A stretch of 64,000 nucleotides of DNA from Labia minor (lineage: Eukaryota; Arthropoda; Insecta; Dermaptera; Spongiphoridae). The notes beneath the pieces are model-generated. The model made no database searches, was not told where the DNA came from, and saw only the letters and a list, made by a program, of their open reading frames with translations. The stretch's first letter is position 1. Every line of letters begins with the position of its first letter. The stretch is from contig CAUJBJ010000031.1 in NCBI GenBank assembly GCA_963082975.1, forward strand, positions 434,001-498,000, given 5' to 3'. Positions 1 through 14,600 of this stretch are shown piece by piece. A program made the position numbers and the translations under genes.

Positions 1-161
1 ATCAAATATGAATTTATTCTTCATTAGAATCAGAAAATTAATAAAATAAAATAAAAAAGATAATTTTATCCCTCGTATTTAAAAAAGTAGGATTTTCCCT
101 TTAATATTTGAACAAAATCACACTAATCCGTAAGAATTAAATGAAAATATTTAAGAAATCG
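1..161 (+). repeat. Reference monomer of the satellite
   Basis: This copy sets the numbering used here: position 1 is the A of ATCAAATATG and position 161 is the G that completes ATCG with the preceding bases. A consensus monomer has 33 G or C in 161 bases (about 20.5%). Landmarks are an A/T run with AAAAT spaced every five bases (37-58), CCCTCG (70-75), a six-A tract (81-86), TTTTCCC (93-99), AATATT (103-108), the variable segment (121-127), CCG (128-130), GAATTC (134-139), a second AATATT (146-151) and ATCGAT across the monomer junction. This particular copy has lost GAATTC by a C139A change, a rare variant. The length is close to one nucleosome plus a short linker, as in many centromeric satellites; that link is inferred. 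Confidence 0.95.
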
Positions 162-2930
162 ATCAAATATGAATTTATTCTTCAATAGAATCAGAAAATT
201 AATAAAATAAAATAAAAAAGATAATTTTATCCCTCGTATTTAAAAAAGTAGGATTTTCCCTTTAATATTTGAACAAAATCAGACTTTTCCGTAAGAATTC
301 AATGAAAATATTTAAGAAATCGATCAAATATGAATTTATTCTTCAATAGAATCAGAAAATTAATAAAATAAAATATAAAAGATAATTTTATCCCTCGTAT
401 TTAAAAAAGTAGGATTTTTCCCTTTAATATTTGAACAAAATCAGACTTTTCCGTAAGAATTCAATGAAAATATTTAAGAAATCGATCAAATATGAATTTA
501 TTCTTCATTAGAATCAGAAAATGAATAAAATAAAATATAAAAGATAATTTTATCCCTCGTATTTAAAAAAGTAGGATTTTCCCTTTAATATTTGAATAAA
601 ATCACAATAATCCGTAAGAATTCAATGAAAATATTTAAGAAATCGATCAAATATGAATTTATTCTTCAATAGAATCAGAAAATTAATAAAATAAAATATA
701 AAAACTAATTTTATCCCTCGTATTTAAAAAAGTAGGATTTTCCCTTTAATATTTGAACAAAATCAGAATTTTCCGTAAGAATTCAATGAAAATATTTAAG
801 AAATCGATCAAATATGAATTTATTCTTCATTAGAATCAGAAAATTAATAAAATAAAATATAAAAGATAATTTTATCCCTCGTATTTAAAAAAGTAGGATT
901 TTCCCTTTAATATTTGAACAAAATCACAATAATCCGTAAGAATTCAATGAAAATATTTAAGAAATCGATCAAATATGAATTTATTCTTCATTAGAACCAG
1001 AAAATTAATAAAATAAAATAAAAAAGATAATTTTATCCCTCGTATTTAAAAAAATAGGATTTTCCCTTTAATATTTCAACAAAATCACAGTAATCCGTAA
1101 GAATTCAATGAAAATATTTAAGAAATCGATCAAATATGAATTTATTCTTCATTAGAATCAGAAAATTAATAAAATAAATTAATAAAGATAATTTTATCCC
1201 TCGTATTTAAAAAAGTAGGATTTTCCCTTTAATATTTGAACAAAATCACACTAATCCGTAAGAATTCAATGAAAATATTTAAGAAATCGATCAAATATGA
1301 ATTTATTCTTCATTAGAATCAGAAAATGAATAAAATAAAATATAAAAGATAATTTTATCCCTCGTATTTAAAAAAGTAGGAATTTTCCCTTTAATATTTG
1401 AACAAAATCAGATTTTCCGTAAGAATTCAATGAAAATATTTAAGAAATCGATCAAATATGAATTTATTCTTCATTAGAACCAGAAAATTAATAAAATAAA
1501 ATAAAAAAGATAATTTTATCCCTCGTATTTAAAAAAGTAGGATTTTTCCTTTAATATTTGAACAAAATCAGACTTTTCCGTAAAAATTCAATGAAAATAT
1601 TTAAGAAATCGATCAAATATGAATTTATTCTTCATTAGAATCAGAAAATTAATAAAATAAATTAAAAAAGATAATTTTATCCCTCGTATTTAAAAAAGTA
1701 GGATTTTCCCTTTAATATTTGAACAAAATCACAGTAATCCGTAAGAATTCAATGAAAATATTTAAGAAATCGATCAAATATGAATTTATTCTTCATTAGA
1801 ATCAGAAAATTAATAAAATAAAATATAAAAGATAATTTTATCCCTCGTATTTAAAAAAGTAGGATTTTCCCTTTAATATTTGAACAAAATCACAATAATC
1901 CGTAAGAATTCAATGAAAATATTTAAGAAATCGATCAAATATGAATTTATTCTTCAATAGAATCAGAAAATTAATAAAATAAAATATAAAAGATAATTTT
2001 ATCCCTCGTATTTAAAAAAGTAGGATTTTCCCTTTAATATTTGAACAAAATCAGAATTTTCCGTAAGAATTCAATGAAAATATTTAAGAAATCGTTCAAA
2101 TATGAATTTATTCTTCAATAGAATCAGAAAATTAATAAAATAAAATATAAAAGATAATTTTATCCCTCGTATTTAAAAAAGTAGGATTTTCCCTTTAATA
2201 TTTGAACAAAATCAGAATTTTCCGTAAGAATTCAATGAAAATATTTAAGAAATCGATCAAATATGAATTTATTCTTCAATAGAATCAGAAAATTAATAAA
2301 ATAAAATATAAAAGATAATTTTATCCCTCGTATTTAAAAAAGTAGGATTTTCCCTTTAATATTTGAACAAAATCACACTAATCCGTAAGAATTCAATGAA
2401 AATATTTAAGAAATCGATCAAATATGAATTTATTCTTCATTAGAATCAGAAAATTTATAAAATAAAATAAAAAAGATAATTTTATTCCTCGTATTTAAAA
2501 AAGTAGGATTTTCCCTTTAATATTTGATCAAAATCACACTTTTCCGTAAGAATTCAATGAAAACATTTAAGAAATCGATCAAATATGAATTTATTCTTCA
2601 TTAGAATCAGAAAATGAATAAAATAAAATATAAAAGATAATTTTGTCCCTCGTATTTAAAAAAGTAGGATTTTCCCTTTAATATTTGAACAAAATCAGAC
2701 TTTTCCGTAAGAATACAATGAAAATATTTAAGAAATCGATCAAATATGAATTTATTCTTCATTAGAATCAGAAAATTAATAAAATAAAATAAAAAAGATA
2801 ATTTTATCCCTCGTATTTAAAAAAGTAGGATTTTCCCTTTAATATTTGAATAAAATCACAGTAATCCGTAAGAATTCAATGAAAATATTTAAGAAATCGA
2901 TCAAATATGAATTTATTCTTCATTAGAATC
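1..2930 (+). repeat. Left array segment, about 18 monomers
   Basis: This segment starts inside the array, so the true left edge is outside the window. Its first 0.8 kb (monomers 1-5) repeats at 4832-5640 with an offset of 4831 bp (30 monomers plus one base): the C139A marker is at 135 and 4966, and the one-T insertion at 415 and 5246. The match stops in the sixth monomer. The segment also holds one monomer with compensating indels (1379-1413) and an A24T/A51T mixture of otherwise ordinary copies. From about 1770 it becomes the first member of an 8-monomer repeat described separately. Confidence 0.85.
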
Positions 2931-4348
2931 AGAAAATTAATAAAATAAAATATAAAAGATAATTTTATCCCTCGTATTTAAAAAAGTAGGATTTTCCCTT
3001 TAATATTTGAACAAAATCATAATAATCCGTAAGAATTCAATGAAAATATTTAAGAAATCGATCAAATATGAATTTATTCTTCATTAGAATCAGAAAATTA
3101 ATAAAATAAAATATAAAAGATAATTTTATCCCTCGTATTTAAAAAAGTAGGATTTTCCCTTTAATATTTGAACAAAATCACAGTAATCCGTAAGAATTCA
3201 ATGAAAATATTTAAGAAATCGATCAAATATGAATTTATTCTTCAATAGAATCAGAAAATTAATAAAATAAAATATAAAAGATAATTTTATCCCTCGTATT
3301 TAAAAAAGTAGGATTTTCCCTTTAATATTTGAACAAAATCAGAATTTTCCGTAAGAATTCAATGAAAATATTTAAGAAATCGTTCAAATATGAATTTATT
3401 CTTCAATAGAATCAGAAAATTAATAAAATAAAATATAAAAGATAATTTTATCCCTCGTATTTAAAAAAGTAGGATTTTCCCTTTAATATTTGAACAAAAT
3501 CAGAATTTTCCGTAAGAATTCAATGAAAATATTTAAGAAATCGATCAAATATGAATTTATTCTTCAATAGAATCAGAAAATTAATAAAATAAAATATAAA
3601 AGATAATTTTATCCCTCGTATTTAAAAAAGTAGGATTTTCCCTTTAATATTTGAACAAAATCACACTAATCCGTAAGAATTCAATGAAAATATTTAAGAA
3701 ATCGATCAAATATGAATTTATTCTTCAATAGAATCAGAAAATTAATAAAATAAAATAAAAAAGATAATTTTATTCCTCGTATTTAAAAAAGTAGGATTTT
3801 CCCTTTAATATTTGATCAAAATCACACTTTTCCGTAAGAATTCAATGAAAACATTTAAGAAATCGATCAAATATGAATTTATTCTTCATTAGAATCAGAA
3901 AATGAATAAAATAAAATATAAAAGATAATTTTGTCCCTCGTATTTAAAAAAGTAGGATTTTCCCTTTAATATTTGAACAAAATCAGACTTTTCCGTAAGA
4001 ATTCAATGAAAATATTTAAGAAATCGATCAAATATGAATTTATTCTTCATTAGAATCAGAAAATTAATAAAATAAAATAAAAAAGATAATTTTATCCCTC
4101 GTATTTAAAAAAGTAGGATTTTCCCTTTAATATTTGAATAAAATCACAGTAATCCGTAAGAATTCAATGAAAATATTTAAGAAATCGATCAAATATGAAT
4201 TTATTCTTCATTAGAATCAGAAAATTAATAAAATAAAATATAAAAGATAATTTTATCCCTCGTATTTAAAAAAGTAGGATTTTCCCTTTAATATTTGAAC
4301 AAAATCATAATAATCCGTAAGAATTCAATGAAAATATTTAAGAAATCG
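1770..4348 (+). repeat. Tandem 8-monomer unit, 1288-bp period
   Basis: The order of variants from about 1770 to 3060 is repeated from 3061 to 4348. The rare CGTTCAAAT junction is at 2093 and 3381, exactly 8 x 161 bases apart. Each copy then carries in order CAGAATTTT, CACACTAAT, the ATTCC/TTTGATCAAA monomer with AAAACATTT, the GTCCC monomer, a GAATAAAATCACAG monomer and a CATAATAAT monomer. The two copies differ at a few sites, such as CACAATAAT against CACAGTAAT in the first monomer and CATTAG against CAATAG at about 3727. The second copy is also the beginning of the larger 35-monomer unit. Confidence 0.85.
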
Positions 4349-7300
4349 ATCAAATATGAATTTATTCTTCAATAGAATCAGAAAATTAATAAAATAAAAT
4401 ATAAAAGATAATTTTATCCCTCGTATTTAAAAAAGTAGGATTTTCCCTTTAATATTTGAACAAAATCAGAATTTTCCGTAAGAATTCAATGAAAATATTT
4501 AAGAAATCGATCAAATATGAATTTATTCTTCAATAGAATCAGAAAATTAATAAAATAAAATATAAAAGATAATTTTATCCCTCGTATTTAAAAAAGTAGG
4601 ATTTTCCCTTTAATATTTGAACAAAATCAGAATTTTCCGTAAGAATTCAATGAAAATATTTAAGAAATCGATCAAATATGAATTTATTCTTCAATAGAAT
4701 CAGAAAATTAATAAAATAAAATATAAAAGATAATTTTATCCCTCGTATTTAAAAAAGTAGGATTTTCCCTTTAATATTTGAACAAAATCAGACTTTTCCG
4801 TAAGAATTCAATGAAAATATTTAAGAAATCGATCAAATATGAATTTATTCTTCATTAGAATCAGAAAATTAATAAAATAAAATAAAAAAGATAATTTTAT
4901 CCCTCGTATTTAAAAAAGTAGGATTTTCCCTTTAATATTTGAACAAAATCACACTAATCCGTAAGAATTAAATGAAAATATTTAAGAAATCGATCAAATA
5001 TGAATTTATTCTTCAATAGAATCAGAAAATTAATAAAATAAATTAAAAAAGATAATTTTATCCCTCGTATTTAAAAAAGTAGGATTTTCCCTTTAATATT
5101 TGAACAAAATCAGACTTTTCCGTAAGAATTCAATGAAAATATTTAAGAAATCGATCAAATATGAATTTATTCTTCAATAGAATCAGAAAATTAATAAAAT
5201 AAAATATAAAAGATAATTTTATCCCTCGTATTTAAAAAAGTAGGATTTTTCCCTTTAATATTTGAACAAAATCAGACTTTTCCGTAAGAATTCAATGAAA
5301 ATATTTAAGAAATCGATCAAATATGAATTTATTCTTCATTAGAATCAGAAAATGAATAAAATAAAATATAAAAGATAATTTTATCCCTCGTATTTAAAAA
5401 AGTAGGATTTTCCCTTTAATATTTGAATAAAATCACAATAATCCGTAAGAATTCAATGAAAATATTTAAGAAATCGATCAAATATGAATTTATTCTTCAA
5501 TAGAATCAGAAAATTAATAAAATAAAATATAAAAACTAATTTTATCCCTCGTATTTAAAAAAGTAGGATTTTCCCTTTAATATTTGAACAAAATCAGAAT
5601 TTTCCGTAAGAATTCAATGAAAATATTTAAGAAATCGATCAAATATGAATTTATTCTTCATTAGAATCAGAAAATGAATAAAATAAAATATAAAAGATAA
5701 TTTTGTCCCTCGTATTTAAAAAAGTAGGATTTTCCCTTTAATATTTGAACAAAATCAGACTTTTCCGTAAGAATTCAATGAAAATATTTAAGAAATCGAT
5801 CAAATATGAATTTATTCTTCATTAGAATCAGAAAATTAATAAAATAAAATAAAAAAGATAATTTTATCCCTCGTATTTAAAAAAGTAGGATTTTCCCTTT
5901 AATATTTGAATAAAATCACAGTAATCCGTAAGAATTCAATGAAAATATTTAAGAAATCGATCAAATATGAATTTATTCTTCATTAGAATCAGAAAATTAA
6001 TAAAATAAAATATAAAAGATAATTTTATCCCTCGTATTTAAAAAAGTAGGATTTTCCCTTTAATATTTGAACAAAATCATAATAATCCGTAAGAATTCAA
6101 TGAAAATATTTAAGAAATCGATCAAATATGAATTTATTCTTCATTAGAATCAGAAAATTAATAAAATAAAATATAAAAGATAATTTTATCCCTCGTATTT
6201 AAAAAAGTAGGATTTTCCCTTTAATATTTGAACAAAATCACAATAATCCGTAAGAATTCAATGAAAATATTTAAGAAATCGATCAAATATGAATTTATTC
6301 TTCAATAGAATCAGAAAATTAATAAAATAAAATATAAAAGATAATTTTATCCCTCGTATTTAAAAAAGTAGGATTTTCCCTTTAATATTTGAACAAAATC
6401 AGAATTTTCCGTAAGAATTCAATGAAAATATTTAAGAAATCGTTCAAATATGAATTTATTCTTCAATAGAATCAGAAAATTAATAAAATAAAATATAAAA
6501 GATAATTTTATCCCTCGTATTTAAAAAAGTAGGATTTTCCCTTTAATATTTGAACAAAATCAGAATTTTCCGTAAGAATTCAATGAAAATATTTAAGAAA
6601 TCGATCAAATATGAATTTATTCTTCAATAGAATCAGAAAATTAATAAAATAAAATATAAAAGATAATTTTATCCCTCGTATTTAAAAAAGTAGGATTTTC
6701 CCTTTAATATTTGAACAAAATCACACTAATCCGTAAGAATTCAATGAAAATATTTAAGAAATCGATCAAATATGAATTTATTCTTCATTAGAATCAGAAA
6801 ATTTATAAAATAAAATAAAAAAGATAATTTTATTCCTCGTATTTAAAAAAGTAGGATTTTCCCTTTAATATTTGATCAAAATCACACTTTTTCGTAAGAA
6901 TTCAATGAAAACATTTAAGAAATCGATCAAATATGAATTTATTCTTCATTAGAATCAGAAAATGAATAAAATAAAATATAAAAGATAATTTTGTCCCTCG
7001 TATTTAAAAAAGTAGGATTTTCCCTTTAATATTTGAACAAAATCAGACTTTTCCGTAAGAATTCAATGAAAATATTTAAGAAATCGATCAAATATGAATT
7101 TATTCTTCATTAAAATCAGAAAATTAATAAAATAAAATAAAAAAGATAATTTTATCCCTCGTATTTAAAAAAGTAGGATTGTCCCTTTAATATTTGAATA
7201 AAATCACAGTAATCCGTAAGAATTCAATGAAAATATTTAAGAAATCGATCAAATATGAATTTATTCTTCATTAGAATCAGAAAATTAATAAAATAAAATA

Positions 7301-8600
7301 TAAAAGATAATTTTATCCCTCGTATTTAAAAAAGTAGGATTTTCCCTTTAATATTTGAACAAAATCATAAAAATCCGTAAGAATTCAATGAAAATATTTA
7401 AGAAATCGATCAAATATGAATTTATTCTTCAATAGAATCAGAAAATTAATAAAATAAAATATAAAAGATAATTTTATCCCTCGTATTTAAAAAAGTAGGA
7501 TTTTCCCTTTAATATTTGAACAAAATCAGAATTTTCCGTAAGAATTCAATGAAAATATTTAAGAAATCGATCAAATATGAATTTATTCTTCAATAGAATC
7601 AGAAAATTAATAAAATAAAATATAAAAGATAATTTTATCCCTCGTATTTAAAAAAGTAGGATTTTCCCTTTAATATTTGAACAAAATCAGAATTTTCCGT
7701 AAGAATTCAATGAAAATATTTAAGAAATCGATCAAATATGAATTTATTCTTCAATAGAATCAGAAAATTAATAAAATAAAATATAAAAGATAATTTTATC
7801 CCTCGTATTTAAAAAAGTAGGATTTTCCCTTTAATATTTGAACAAAATCAGACTTTTCCGTAAGAATTCAATGAAAATATTTAAGAAATCGATCAAATAT
7901 GAATTTATTCTTCATTAGAATCAGAAAATGAATAAAATAAAATATAAAAGATAATTTTATCCCTCGTATTTAAAAAAATAGGATTTTCCCTTTAATATTT
8001 GAACAAAATCACAGTAATCCGTAAGAATTCAATGAAAATATTTAAGAAATCGATCAAATATGAATTTATTCTTCATTAGAACCAGAAAATTAATAAAATA
8101 AAATAAAAAAGATAATTTTATCCCTCGTATTTAAAAAAGTAGGATTTTCCCTTTAATATTTGAATAAAATCACAGTAATCCGTAAGAATTCAATGAAAAT
8201 ATTTAAGAAATCGATCAAATATGAATTTATTCTTCATTAGAATCAGAAAATTAATAAAATAAAATATAAAAGATAATTTTATCCCTCGTATTTAAAAAAG
8301 TAGGATTTTCCCTTTAATATTTGAACAAAATCATAATAATCCGTAAGAATTCAATGAAAATATTTAAGAAATCGATCAAATATGAATTTATTCTTCATTA
8401 GAATCAGAAAATTAATAAAATAAAATATAAAAGATAATTTTATCCCTCGTATTTAAAAAAGTAGGATTTTCCCTTTAATATTTGAACAAAATCACAATAA
8501 TCCGTAAGAATTAAATGAAAATATTTAAGAAATCGATCAAATATGAATTTATTCTTCAATAGAATCAGAAAATTAATAAAATAAAATATAAAAGATAATT
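2930..8600 (+). repeat. 35-monomer higher-order unit, copy 1
   Basis: This block is repeated from about 8566 with an offset of 5636 bp, which is 35 monomers plus the single inserted T at 5246. Markers that match at that offset are the CGTT junctions (3381/9017 and 6441/12077), C139A (4966/10602), the T insertion (5246/10882) and CATTAAAATCAG (7108/12744). The two copies abut, so this is a true tandem higher-order repeat. Changes private to this copy include GGATTGTCCC near 7177 and CATAAAAAT near 7366. Edges are known only to about half a monomer, because adjoining monomers are themselves similar. Confidence 0.88.
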
Positions 8601-11600
8601 TTATCCCTCGTATTTAAAAAAGTAGGATTTTCCCTTTAATATTTGAACAAAATCATAATAATCCGTAAGAATTCAATGAAAATATTTAAGAAATCGATCA
8701 AATATGAATTTATTCTTCATTAGAATCAGAAAATTAATAAAATAAAATATAAAAGATAATTTTATCCCTCGTATTTAAAAAAGTAGGATTTTCCCTTTAA
8801 TATTTGAACAAAATCACAGTAATCCGTAAGAATTCAATGAAAATATTTAAGAAATCGATCAAATATGAATTTATTCTTCAATAGAATCAGAAAATTAATA
8901 AAATAAAATATAAAAGATAATTTTATCCCTCGTATTTAAAAAAGTAGGATTTTCCCTTTAATATTTGAACAAAATCAGAATTTTCCGTAAGAATTCAATG
9001 AAAATATTTAAGAAATCGTTCAAATATGAATTTATTCTTCAATAGAATCAGAAAATTAATAAAATAAAATATAAAAGATAATTTTATCCCTCGTATTTAA
9101 AAAAGTAGGATTTTCCCTTTAATATTTGAACAAAATCAGAATTTTCCGTAAGAATTCAATGAAAATATTTAAGAAATCGATCAAATATGAATTTATTCTT
9201 CAATAGAATCAGAAAATTAATAAAATAAAATATAAAAGATAATTTTATCCCTCGTATTTAAAAAAGTAGGATTTTCCCTTTAATATTTGAACAAAATCAC
9301 ACTAATCCGTAAGAATTCAATGAAAATATTTAAGAAATCGATCAAATATGAATTTATTCTTCAATAGAATCAGAAAATTAATAAAATAAAATAAAAAAGA
9401 TAATTTTATTCCTCGTATTTAAAAAAGTAGGATTTTCCCTTTAATATTTGATCAAAATCACACTTTTCCGTAAGAATTCAATGAAAACATTTAAGAAATC
9501 GATCAAATATGAATTTATTCTTCATTAGAATCAGAAAATGAATAAAATAAAATATAAAAGATAATTTTGTCCCTCGTATTTAAAAAAGTAGGATTTTCCC
9601 TTTAATATTTGAACAAAATCAGACTTTTCCGTAAGAATTCAATGAAAATATTTAAGAAATCGATCAAATATGAATTTATTCTTCATTAGAATCAGAAAAT
9701 TAATAAAATAAAATAAAAAAGATAATTTTATCCCTCGTATTTAAAAAAGTAGGATTTTCCCTTTAATATTTGAATAAAATCACAGTAATCCGTAAGAATT
9801 CAATGAAAATATTTAAGAAATCGATCAAATATGAATTTATTCTTCATTAGAATCAGAAAATTAATAAAATAAAATATAAAAGATAATTTTATCCCTCGTA
9901 TTTAAAAAAGTAGGATTTTCCCTTTAATATTTGAACAAAATCATAATAATCCGTAAGAATTCAATGAAAATATTTAAGAAATCGATCAAATATGAATTTA
10001 TTCTTCAATAGAATCAGAAAATTAATAAAATAAAATATAAAAGATAATTTTATCCCTCGTATTTAAAAAAGTAGGATTTTCCCTTTAATATTTGAACAAA
10101 ATCAGAATTTTCCGTAAGAATTCAATGAAAATATTTAAGAAATCGATCAAATATGAATTTATTCTTCAATAGAATCAGAAAATTAATAAAATAAAATATA
10201 AAAGATAATTTTATCCCTCGTATTTAAAAAAGTAGGATTTTCCCTTTAATATTTGAACAAAATCAGAATTTTCCGTAAGAATTCAATGAAAATATTTAAG
10301 AAATCGATCAAATATGAATTTATTCTTCAATAGAATCAGAAAATTAATAAAATAAAATATAAAAGATAATTTTATCCCTCGTATTTAAAAAAGTAGGATT
10401 TTCCCTTTAATATTTGAACAAAATCAGACTTTTCCGTAAGAATTCAATGAAAATATTTAAGAAATCGATCAAATATGAATTTATTCTTCATTAGAATCAG
10501 AAAATTAATAAAATAAAATAAAAAAGATAATTTTATCCCTCGTATTTAAAAAAGTAGGATTTTCCCTTTAATATTTGAACAAAATCACACTAATCCGTAA
10601 GAATTAAATGAAAATATTTAAGAAATCGATCAAATATGAATTTATTCTTCAATAGAATCAGAAAATTAATAAAATAAATTAAAAAAGATAATTTTATCCC
10701 TCGTATTTAAAAAAGTAGGATTTTCCCTTTAATATTTGAACAAAATCAGACTTTTCCGTAAGAATTCAATGAAAATATTTAAGAAATCGATCAAATATGA
10801 ATTTATTCTTCAATAGAATCAGAAAATTAATAAAATAAAATATAAAAGATAATTTTATCCCTCGTATTTAAAAAAGTAGGATTTTTCCCTTTAATATTTG
10901 AACAAAATCAGACTTTTCCGTAAGAATTCAATGAAAATATTTAAGAAATCGATCAAATATGAATTTATTCTTCATTAGAATCAGAAAATGAATAAAATAA
11001 AATATAAAAGATAATTTTATCCCTCGTATTTAAAAAAGTAGGATTTTCCCTTTAATATTTGAATAAAATCACAATAATCCGTAAGAATTCAATGAAAATA
11101 TTTAAGAAATCGATCAAATATGAATTTATTCTTCAATAGAATCAGAAAATTAATAAAATAAAATATAAAAACTTATTTTATCCCTCGTATTTAAAAAAGT
11201 AGGATTTTCCCTTTAATATTTGAACAAAATCAGAATTTTCCGTAAGAATTCAATGAAAATATTTAAGAAATCGATCAAATATGAATTTATTCTTCATTAG
11301 AATCAGAAAATGAATAAAATAAAATATAAAAGATAATTTTGTCCCTCGTATTTAAAAAAGTAGGATTTTCCCTTTAATATTTGAACAAAATCAGACTTTT
11401 CCGTAAGAATTCAATGAAAATATTTAAGAAATCGATCAAATATGAATTTATTCTTCATTAGAATCAGAAAATTAATAAAATAAAATAAAAAAGATAATTT
11501 TATCCCTCGTATTTAAAAAAGTAGGATTTTCCCTTTAATATTTGAATAAAATCACAGTAATCCGTAAGAATTCAATGAAAATATTTAAGAAATCGATCAA

Positions 11601-14600
11601 ATATGAATTTATTCTTCATTAGAATCAGAAAATTAATAAAATAAAATATAAAAGATAATTTTATCCCTCGTATTTAAAAAAGTAGGATTTTCCCTTTAAT
11701 ATTTGAACAAAATCATAATAATCCGTAAGAATTCAATGAAAATATTTAAGAAATCGATCAAATATGAATTTATTCTTCATTAGAATCAGAAAATTAATAA
11801 AATAAAATATAAAAGATAATTTTATCCCTCGTATTTAAAAAAGTAGGATTTTCCCTTTAATATTTGAACAAAATCACAATAATCCGTAAGAATTCAATGA
11901 AAATATTTAAGAAATCGATCAAATATGAATTTATTCTTCAATAGAATCAGAAAATTAATAAAATAAAATATAAAAGATAATTTTATCCCTCGTATTTAAA
12001 AAAGTAGGATTTTCGCTTTAATATTTGAACAAAATCAGAATTTTCCGTAAGAATTCAATGAAAATATTTAAGAAATCGTTCAAATATGAATTTATTCTTC
12101 AATAGAATCAGAAAATTAATAAAATAAAATATAAAAGATAATTTTATCCCTCGTATTTAAAAAAGTAGGATTTTCCCTTTAATATTTGAACAAAATCAGA
12201 ATTTTCCGTAAGAATTCAATGAAAATATTTAAGAAATCGATCAAATATGAATTTATTCTTCAATAGAATCAGAAAATTAATAAAATAAAATATAAAAGAT
12301 AATTTTATCCCTCGTATTTAAAAAAGTAGGATTTTCCCTTTAATATTTGAACAAAATCACACTAATCCGTAAGAATTCAATGAAAATATTTAAGAAATCG
12401 ATCAAATATGAATTTATTCTTCATTAGAATCAGAAAATTTATAAAATAAAATAAAAAAGATAATTTTATTCCTCGTATTTAAAAAAGTAGGATTTTCCCT
12501 TTAATATTTGATCAAAATCACACTTTTTCGTAAGAATTCAATGAAAACATTTAAGAAATCGATCAAATATGAATTTATTCTTCATTAGAATCAGAAAATG
12601 AATAAAATAAAATATAAAAGATAATTTTGTCCCTCGTATTTAAAAAAGTAGGATTTTCCCTTTAATATTTGAACAAAATCAGACTTTTCCGTAAGAATTC
12701 AATGAAAATATTTAAGAAATCGATCAAATATGAATTTATTCTTCATTAAAATCAGAAAATTAATAAAATAAAATAAAAAAGATAATTTTATCCCTCGTAT
12801 TTAAAAAAGTAGGATTTTCCCTTTAATATTTGAATAAAATCACAGTAATCCGTAAGAATTCAATGAAAATATTTAAGAAATCGATCAAATATGAATTTAT
12901 TCTTCATTAGAATCAGAAAATTAATAAAATAAAATATAAAAGATAATTTTATCCCTCGTATTTAAAAAAGTAGGATTTTCCCTTTAATATTTGATCAAAA
13001 TCACACTTTTCCGTAAGAATTCAATGAAAACATTTAAGAAATCGATCAAATATGAATTTATTCTTCATTAGAATCAGAAAATGAATAAAATAAAATATAA
13101 AAGATAATTTTGTCCCTCGTATTTAAAAAAGTAGGATTTTCCCTTTAATATTTGAACAAAATCAGACTTTTCCGTAAGAATTCAATGAAAATATTTAAGA
13201 AATCGATCAAATATGAATTTATTCTTCATTAGAATCAGAAAATTAATAAAATAAAATAAAAAAGATAATTTTATCCCTCGTATTTAAAAAAGTAGGATTT
13301 TCCCTTTAATATTTGAATAAAATCACAGTAATCCGTAAGAATTCAATGAAAATATTTAAGAAATCGATCAAATATGAATTTATTCTTCATTAGAATCAGA
13401 AAATTAATAAAATAAAATATAAAAGATAATTTTATCCCTCGTATTTAAAAAAGTAGGATTTTCCCTTTAATATTTGAACAAAATCATAATAATCCGTAAG
13501 AATTCAATGAAAATATTTAAGAAATCGATCAAATATGAATTTATTCTTCAATAGAATCAGAAAATTAATAAAATAAAATATAAAAGATAATTTTATCCCT
13601 CGTATTTAAAAAAGTAGGATTTTCCCTTTAATATTTGGACAAAATCAGAATTTTCCGTAAGAATTCAATGAAAATATTTAAGAAATCGATCAAATATGAA
13701 TTTATTCTTCAATAGAATCAGAAAATTAATAAAATAAAATATAAAAGATAATTTTATCCCTCGTATTTAAAAAAGTAGGATTTTCCCTTTAATATTTGAA
13801 CAAAATCAGAATTTTCCGTAAGAATTCAATGAAAATATTTAAGAAATCGATCAAATATGAATTTATTCTTCAATAGAATCAGAAAATTAATAAAATAAAA
13901 TATAAAAGATAATTTTATCCCTCGTATTTAAAAAAGTAGGATTTTCCCTTTAATATTTGAACAAAATCAGACTTTTCCGTAAGAATTCAATGAAAATATT
14001 TAAGAAATCGATCAAATATGAATTTATTCTTCATTAGAATCAGAAAATAAATAAAATAAAATATAAAAGATAATTTTATCCCTCGTATTTAAAAAAATAG
14101 GATTTTCCCTTTAATATTTGAACAAAATCACAGTAATCCGTAAGAATTCAATGAAAATATTTAAGAAATCGATCAAATATGAATTTATTCTTCATTAGAA
14201 CCAGAAAATTAATAAAATAAAATAAAAAAGATAATATTATCCCTCGTATTTAAAAAAGTAGGATTTTCCCTTTAATATTTGAATAAAATCACAGTAATCC
14301 GTAAGAATTCAATGAAAATATTTAAGAAATCGATCAAATATGAATTTATTCTTCATTAGAATCAGAAAATTAATAAAATAAAATATAAAAGATAATTTTA
14401 TCCCTCGTATTTAAAAAAGTAGGATTTTCCCTTTAATATTTGAACAAAATCATAATAATCCGTAAGAATTCAATGAAAATATTTAAGAAATCGATCAAAT
14501 ATGAATTTATTCTTCATTAGAATCAGAAAATTAATAAAATAAAATATAAAAGATAATTTTATCCCTCGTATTTAAAAAAGTAGGATTTTCCCTTTAATAT

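Noticed and set aside
134-151. Rho-independent terminators or operators from the short palindromes GAATTC, AATATT and AAATATTT
   Set aside because: They are short AT-rich palindromes expected by chance at this composition, recur in every monomer, and have no GC-rich stem or nearby gene.
1-161. CENP-B box
   Set aside because: No match to the TTCG....A..CGGG core; the only CG contexts are CTCGTA, TCCGTA and ATCGAT.
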